This document shows positions 6,910-9,499 of a DNA stretch of 9,499 nt, piece after piece; position 1 is the stretch's first letter; every line of letters begins with the position of its first letter. The notes beneath the pieces are model-generated. The model worked only from the letters and a program-made list of their open reading frames with translations, was not told where the DNA came from and did no database searches. Source of the stretch: HGM04593 sp964423665 (GTDB lineage: Bacteria > Bacteroidota > Bacteroidia > Bacteroidales > Bacteroidaceae); assembly GCA_964423665.1 (NCBI GenBank), contig CAYRFX010000075.1, positions 1-9,499 on the forward strand. The letters are read 5' to 3'. Both the position numbers and the translations under genes were made by a program.

Positions 6910-8899
6910 TGTCTTTGGTATTAGTGGTTTCTTCTCTTGTGTCGCTCGCAGCATCTGCGACAGGTGCTGTTTCCACCTCTGCTACCTCGGCAGTTTTGTC
7001 GCTGCTGTTCTGCTCTATAATTTCTTCGCTGCGCGAAGCCCATGGACGTTTGCCGAAAATCTTTTCAACATCCTCGGCAAATATCACCTCGCGCTCCATA
7101 AGCACCTTTGCCAGCTCGGCGTGCCCCTCTTTGTGCTCGGTGAGCATTCTCTTTGCACGCTCATATTGGCTGTTTATCATGGCATGTACCTCGTTGTCAA
7201 TGAGCTCTGCCGTCTTTTCGCTGTATGGGCGGTTGAATGAATATTGTTCGTTATTATAGTAGCATAGGTTAGACAACTTGTCGCTCATGCCGGCATATGC
7301 AATCATGCCGTATGCTTGCTTTGTTACACGTTCAAGGTCGTTCATTGCGCCGGTGGAAATGTGCCCGGTAAATAGCTCCTCGGCAGCTCTGCCGCCAAGA
7401 ACGGCACACATCTCGTCAAGCATCTGCTCTTTTGTGGTTATCTGTCTCTCCTCGGGCATGTACCACGCCGCGCCTAATGCTCTTCCGCGTGGCACTATTG
7501 TTACCTTGATAAGAGGGTTGGCGTGCTCAAGGAACCACGATAGGGTAGCGTGCCCTGCTTCGTGTATCGCAATAGTGCGCTTTTCCTGCTCTGTCATCAC
7601 CTTTGTTTTCTTTTCCAAGCCACCGATGATGCGGTCCACAGCATCAAGAAAATCCTGTTTGTCCACTGCACGCTTATTATTGCGTGCAGCAATGAGAGCA
7701 GCCTCGTTGCAAACATTGGCAATGTCGGCACCAGAGAAACCGGGTGTTTGGCGTGCAAGAGTGTCCATATCAACAGAGGGGTCGAGCTTCAACGGGCGCA
7801 AGTGAACGCCAAAGATGGCTTTGCGCTCATTGAGGTCGGGTAAATCTACATGAATCTGCCTGTCAAAGCGTCCGGCACGCAACAGAGCCTTGTCGAGAAT
7901 ATCGGCACGGTTTGTGGCTGCCATCACAATTATTCCGCTGTTTGTGCCAAAGCCGTCCATCTCTGTGAGTAATTGGTTGAGAGTGTTCTCCCGTTCGTCG
8001 TTGCCACCCATTGAGGGGTTCTTGCCGCGAGCACGTCCCACGGCATCAATCTCGTCAATGAAAATTATGCAGGGAGCCTTCTCCTTTGCTTGGCGGAAAA
8101 GGTCGCGCACACGGGAAGCTCCCACGCCCACAAACATCTCCACAAAGTCCGAGCCCGAAAGTGAAAAGAAGGGTACGTTGGCTTCACCTGCCACAGCTTT
8201 TGCCAGCAGTGTCTTTCCGGTTCCCGGGGGGCCTACAAGGAGTGCTCCTTTGGGAATCTTACCACCAAGTTCGGTGTAGCGGCCGGGGTTCTTCAGAAAA
8301 TCAACAATCTCCTTAACCTCTTGCTTGGCACCCTCTTGCCCTGCCACGTCTTTGAATGTGATGCGGTTGTTATCGTTTTTTTCAAACAGCTTGGCTTGTG
8401 ATTTTCCTACGTTGAATACTCCGCCTTGTGCTCCACCGCCGCCCATTCGGCGCATAAGGAATATCCACACTCCCACAAAAACAATTATTGGTAGCACATT
8501 CCATAGGATGCTGCCCCAGTAGTCGGGCTTTGTCTCATACTTTAGCGTGCCTTTGTAGTTGCCGGTAAGTTCCTGTTCTTCAATGAATTTTTCAAAATTA
8601 TCTTTTGAACCTATCTGCAAGAATACCATAGGCTCTTGGCCTGTCTTGTCCACCTTTCCGGGGAATATGTATTTAGCCGAGTCGGGGTATATCTTGGCTT
8701 CAACATCGTTGTTGTCATAAACTGTAATGTCCGAGATGTATCCCTTCTCAACATAGGATTTAAGTTCGGAGTATATCACCTCTTTCTTCATTGAGGTATT
8801 TTCACCATCATATAGGTAGAAGAAAATGAGCACGGCTCCGGCAATAATGTAGAACCATGTGAAGTTGAATTGTGGTTTTTGTATCTTTCTTTCGCTCAT
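6902..8899 (-). CDS. ftsH: ATP-dependent zinc metalloprotease FtsH
   Basis: The product has 665 residues. FtsH is a membrane-anchored hexameric AAA+ protease that extracts and degrades membrane and regulatory proteins. The order is: a transmembrane segment (~14-30), a periplasmic domain (~31-126), a second transmembrane segment (~130-149), a Gly-rich linker (MGGGGAQGG), Walker A GPPGTGKT (223-230), pore motif FVG (256-258), Walker B IIFIDEID with E283, second region of homology MAATNRADILDKALLRAGRF with arginine fingers R341 and R344, and zinc motif HEAGH (446-450) with a third ligand at D521 in STGAMNDL. The C-terminus (~621-665) is an acidic, Ala/Glu/Thr-rich tail that looks disordered. The ATG follows the rsfS stop by 3 bases. 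In E. coli FtsH controls lipid A synthesis by degrading LpxC; whether it does so here is unknown. Confidence 0.98.
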   Translation of the reverse strand: MSERKIQKPQFNFTWFYIIAGAVLIFFYLYDGENTSMKKEVIYSELKSYVEKGYISDITVYDNNDVEAKIYPDSAKYIFPGKVDKTGQEPMVFLQIGSKDNFEKFIEEQELTGNYKGTLKYETKPDYWGSILWNVLPIIVFVGVWIFLMRRMGGGGAQGGVFNVGKSQAKLFEKNDNNRITFKDVAGQEGAKQEVKEIVDFLKNPGRYTELGGKIPKGALLVGPPGTGKTLLAKAVAGEANVPFFSLSGSDFVEMFVGVGASRVRDLFRQAKEKAPCIIFIDEIDAVGRARGKNPSMGGNDERENTLNQLLTEMDGFGTNSGIIVMAATNRADILDKALLRAGRFDRQIHVDLPDLNERKAIFGVHLRPLKLDPSVDMDTLARQTPGFSGADIANVCNEAALIAARNNKRAVDKQDFLDAVDRIIGGLEKKTKVMTEQEKRTIAIHEAGHATLSWFLEHANPLIKVTIVPRGRALGAAWYMPEERQITTKEQMLDEMCAVLGGRAAEELFTGHISTGAMNDLERVTKQAYGMIAYAGMSDKLSNLCYYNNEQYSFNRPYSEKTAELIDNEVHAMINSQYERAKRMLTEHKEGHAELAKVLMEREVIFAEDVEKIFGKRPWASRSEEIIEQNSSDKTAEVAEVETAPVADAASDTREETTNTKDNE

Positions 8900-8902
8900 A
8901 AA

Positions 8903-9274
8903 TTAGTCTAAATCGGGGATATTTGTAATTTTTGCATCGGCCCACAAATGTTCTATGTCGTAGAAAGTACGTACATCGGGCAAGAAAACGTGTACCAATA
9001 CATCGCCATAGTCCATTGCCACCCATTGTGCATTGCGCAAGCCGTCTATTGCGTATGGCTTGCGTTTGCAATCAACTCTCACCATATCTTCAACCGAATC
9101 GGTTATTGCGCTCACTTGGGCGGGGGAATTTCCTTGACATATAACAAAATAGTCGCATATGCTGTTTCCAAGTTGTTCCATATCTACTATGGTTATTCCT
9201 TTTCCTTTCTTTTCCTGTATGCCTTCAACAATCTTGTCGATAAGTGCTTTTGTTGTTTTATCTTCTTTCTGCAT
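8903..9274 (-). CDS. rsfS: Ribosomal silencing factor RsfS (Iojap family)
   Basis: The product has 123 residues, typical of RsfS. The protein binds ribosomal protein uL14 on the large subunit, blocks joining with the small subunit and lowers translation during starvation. Family features are ITIVDMEQLGNSICDYFVIC (27-46), QGNSPAQVSAI (47-57), the core strand segment NAQWVAMDYGDVLVHVF (81-97) and the C-terminal YDIEHLWADA (105-114). The ATG at 9274 gives the expected N-terminal helix (TKALIDKIVEGIQEKKG). It is the first gene of the minus-strand set: ftsH starts 3 bases after its stop. The order rsfS-ftsH-cdsA recurs in Bacteroidales genomes as far as I recall. Confidence 0.95.
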   Translation of the reverse strand: MQKEDKTTKALIDKIVEGIQEKKGKGITIVDMEQLGNSICDYFVICQGNSPAQVSAITDSVEDMVRVDCKRKPYAIDGLRNAQWVAMDYGDVLVHVFLPDVRTFYDIEHLWADAKITNIPDLD

Positions 9275-9499
9275 TGTAAAATTATTCTTTGTCTATTATA
9301 TAAATATGTAGAACAAATATTGTGCCAATATGATTTTTACAACATCTCTGCCAAATTGTCATATTTGTTCTTCTTTAATTTGTTGCCGTAAACCGACATT
9401 TACCGCAAAGATAGGCACAAACGAGCGAGAAATATCAAGCTTGCTTGAATATTTTTCACAGCGAGTGCAGAAAATCTTCGAGATTTATCTCAAAGATAC
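9275..9499 (-). promoter_or_regulatory. Upstream region of the rsfS-ftsH-cdsA operon with promoter boxes and hairpins
   Basis: No gene is supported here. On the minus strand two exact TATCTTTG boxes (TAnnTTTG) occur, at 9406-9413 and 9491-9498. The nearer would place the transcript start about 125 bases before rsfS. A hairpin sits between them: AAATATCAAG (9430-9439), loop CTTG, CTTGAATATTT (9444-9454), with one bulged A. Two overlapping small dyads follow near 9472-9492 (AAATCT/AGATTT and GAGAT/ATCTC). The stretch from GCAAAGATA at 9405 resembles dyad-rich intergenic elements I recall in Bacteroides genomes. That resemblance is from memory and unverified. Confidence 0.4.
9406..9413 (-). promoter_or_regulatory. 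Candidate -7 box for the rsfS operon
   Basis: The minus strand reads TATCTTTG, an exact match to TAnnTTTG. The nearest -33-like element is CTTG (complement of 9436-9439), 22 bases away. That is one base off TTTG and slightly too far. It is the best candidate upstream of rsfS within the window. Confidence 0.35.

Noticed and set aside
6910..6954. 15-residue N-terminal extension of CdsA
   Set aside because: It overlaps ftsH coding sequence, and the membrane protein begins naturally at MNKLLVRILTG.
7278..7805. 175-codon plus-strand frame
   Set aside because: It is antisense to the protease domain of ftsH, a shadow of its codon structure. Other plus-strand frames between 6860 and 8522 are rejected for the same reason.
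1..9499. CRISPR array, tRNA, rRNA, insertion sequence or attachment site
   Set aside because: No regularly spaced repeats, no cloverleaf-like tract, no transposase or integrase frame and no terminal repeats were seen on either strand.

Overview
The window looks like chromosomal DNA of a Bacteroidales bacterium (Bacteroides, Prevotella or Muribaculaceae type). Coding starts lack Shine-Dalgarno sequences. Several upstream regions carry TAnnTTTG boxes, the Bacteroidetes -7 element. The housekeeping proteins read as Bacteroidetes forms. Genus cannot be settled from the sequence alone.

Layout. Positions 1-2743 (minus) hold the first ~914 codons of a large exported protein with an alpha-2-macroglobulin-like MG2 region; its 3' end lies outside the window. 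Positions 2744-2996 are intergenic, with a possible 21-codon ORF. Positions 2997-3792 (minus) hold an unrecognised small exported protein whose frame is broken at a run of eight A residues. Positions 3793-4102 are a divergent intergenic region. Then come surE (4103-4879) and lpxB (4891-6033) on the plus strand. They converge on cdsA (6076-6909), ftsH (6902-8899) and rsfS (8903-9274), a tightly packed minus-strand operon transcribed rsfS-ftsH-cdsA. Positions 9275-9499 are the upstream region of that operon, with promoter-like boxes and hairpins.

How the genes fit together. The right half is conserved core biology: envelope lipid synthesis (LpxB for lipid A, CdsA for CDP-diacylglycerol), membrane protein quality control (FtsH), ribosome silencing (RsfS) and nucleotide salvage or stress phosphatase activity (SurE). 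The two convergent units share one very long perfect inverted repeat (two 26-base arms, 2-base centre). It includes the last codons of lpxB and probably works as a bidirectional terminator.

The left third is accessory in character. The MG2 gene changes base composition about halfway along, and its neighbour is frameshifted. I see no mobile element, CRISPR array, tRNA or rRNA, and no convincing new multi-gene system. The best leads are the A8 frameshift, the palindrome, and the mosaic composition of the MG2 gene.
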